From: Prevotella sp.
GTDB taxonomy: Bacteria; Bacteroidota; Bacteroidia; Bacteroidales; Bacteroidaceae
Direction of reading: 5' to 3'
Length of the DNA stretch: 64,000 nt
NCBI GenBank assembly: GCA_017478025.1
Contig: JAFVGZ010000026.1
Location: forward strand, 24,655-88,654
The notes below the pieces were generated by a model. The model did not search any database. It saw only the letters and a program-made list of their open reading frames with translations, and had not been told where the DNA came from. A program made the translations under genes and the position numbers. Below are positions 63,934 through 64,000 of the stretch, in pieces. Numbering within the stretch: position 1 is the stretch's first letter; the number at the start of each line of letters is the position of its first letter.

Positions 63934-64000
63934 TTGTAGAAAGGATGGATTAACCTCCAGAGGGTACTCTATAATTTCCGTAAGACCAGAGTCTACAATT

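Noticed and set aside
1-64000. tRNA or rRNA genes
   Set aside because: I looked for conserved tRNA arm and rRNA words in all gaps and saw none.

Overview
This window looks like chromosomal DNA from a Bacteroidales bacterium, most likely a Prevotella-like genus. The support is a mid-40s to about 50 % GC core, promoters with the Bacteroidetes form TTTG-N19/20-TAnnTTTG, a general lack of Shine-Dalgarno sequences, and typical gene sets: clpP-clpX-recQ, a MacAB-TolC operon, agmatine deiminase with N-carbamoylputrescine amidase, and outer-membrane plug-barrel proteins. I saw no rRNA, tRNA, CRISPR array or intact transposon. 47 protein genes are supported.

Layout. 1-1150 has no gene and carries repeats. 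1151-12435 (+) holds clpP, clpX, recQ, a TerB-like/ABCG-type transporter, malate dehydrogenase, a lipoprotein, a WecA/MraY-family transferase and mnmA. 12657-15155 (-) holds typA and a lipoprotein. 15358-21028 (-) is a tripartite RND efflux system, divergent from an AraC regulator (21209-22093) with an inverted repeat over the two facing promoters. 22080-27665 (-) holds an NhaC antiporter and two compact TonB-receptor-like paralogues. 27844-32615 (-) is a MacAB-TolC operon. 32723-39205 (+) holds 5-formyl-THF cyclo-ligase, an Rsh (p)ppGpp enzyme, an ECF-type sigma factor, pgi and an aldo/keto reductase. 39305-40565 (-) holds an HsdR_N-like nuclease domain protein and a family 2 glycosyltransferase. 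40694-47156 (+) holds mfd, frr, rsgA and a DjlA-like protein. 47594-55767 (-) holds an XRE regulator, holA, aguB, aguA, a coiled-coil zinc-ribbon protein, a Nif3-like protein and a carboxypeptidase-regulatory-like protein.

The most interesting block is 55907-62916 (-), seven co-directional, mostly overlapping genes: ammonium transporter, circularly permuted ATP-grasp ligase, alpha-E protein, transglutaminase-like thiol enzyme, AstE/aspartoacylase-type zinc hydrolase, a second AstE paralogue that has lost its metal and catalytic residues, and a class I glutamine-amidotransferase-like hydrolase. It reads as a make-and-break pathway for an unknown amide- or gamma-glutamyl-type peptide tied to ammonium uptake. 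The ATP-grasp/alpha-E/transglutaminase core is known from comparative genomics, but I know of no defined product.

The second theme is intergenic architecture. Spacers carry tandem arrays with fixed but different periods (7, 8, 9, 22 and 26 bp), a dispersed 44-bp element, and a hairpin repeat that carries a promoter -7 box. Several arrays abut or form stop codons, and one fills the frr leader.
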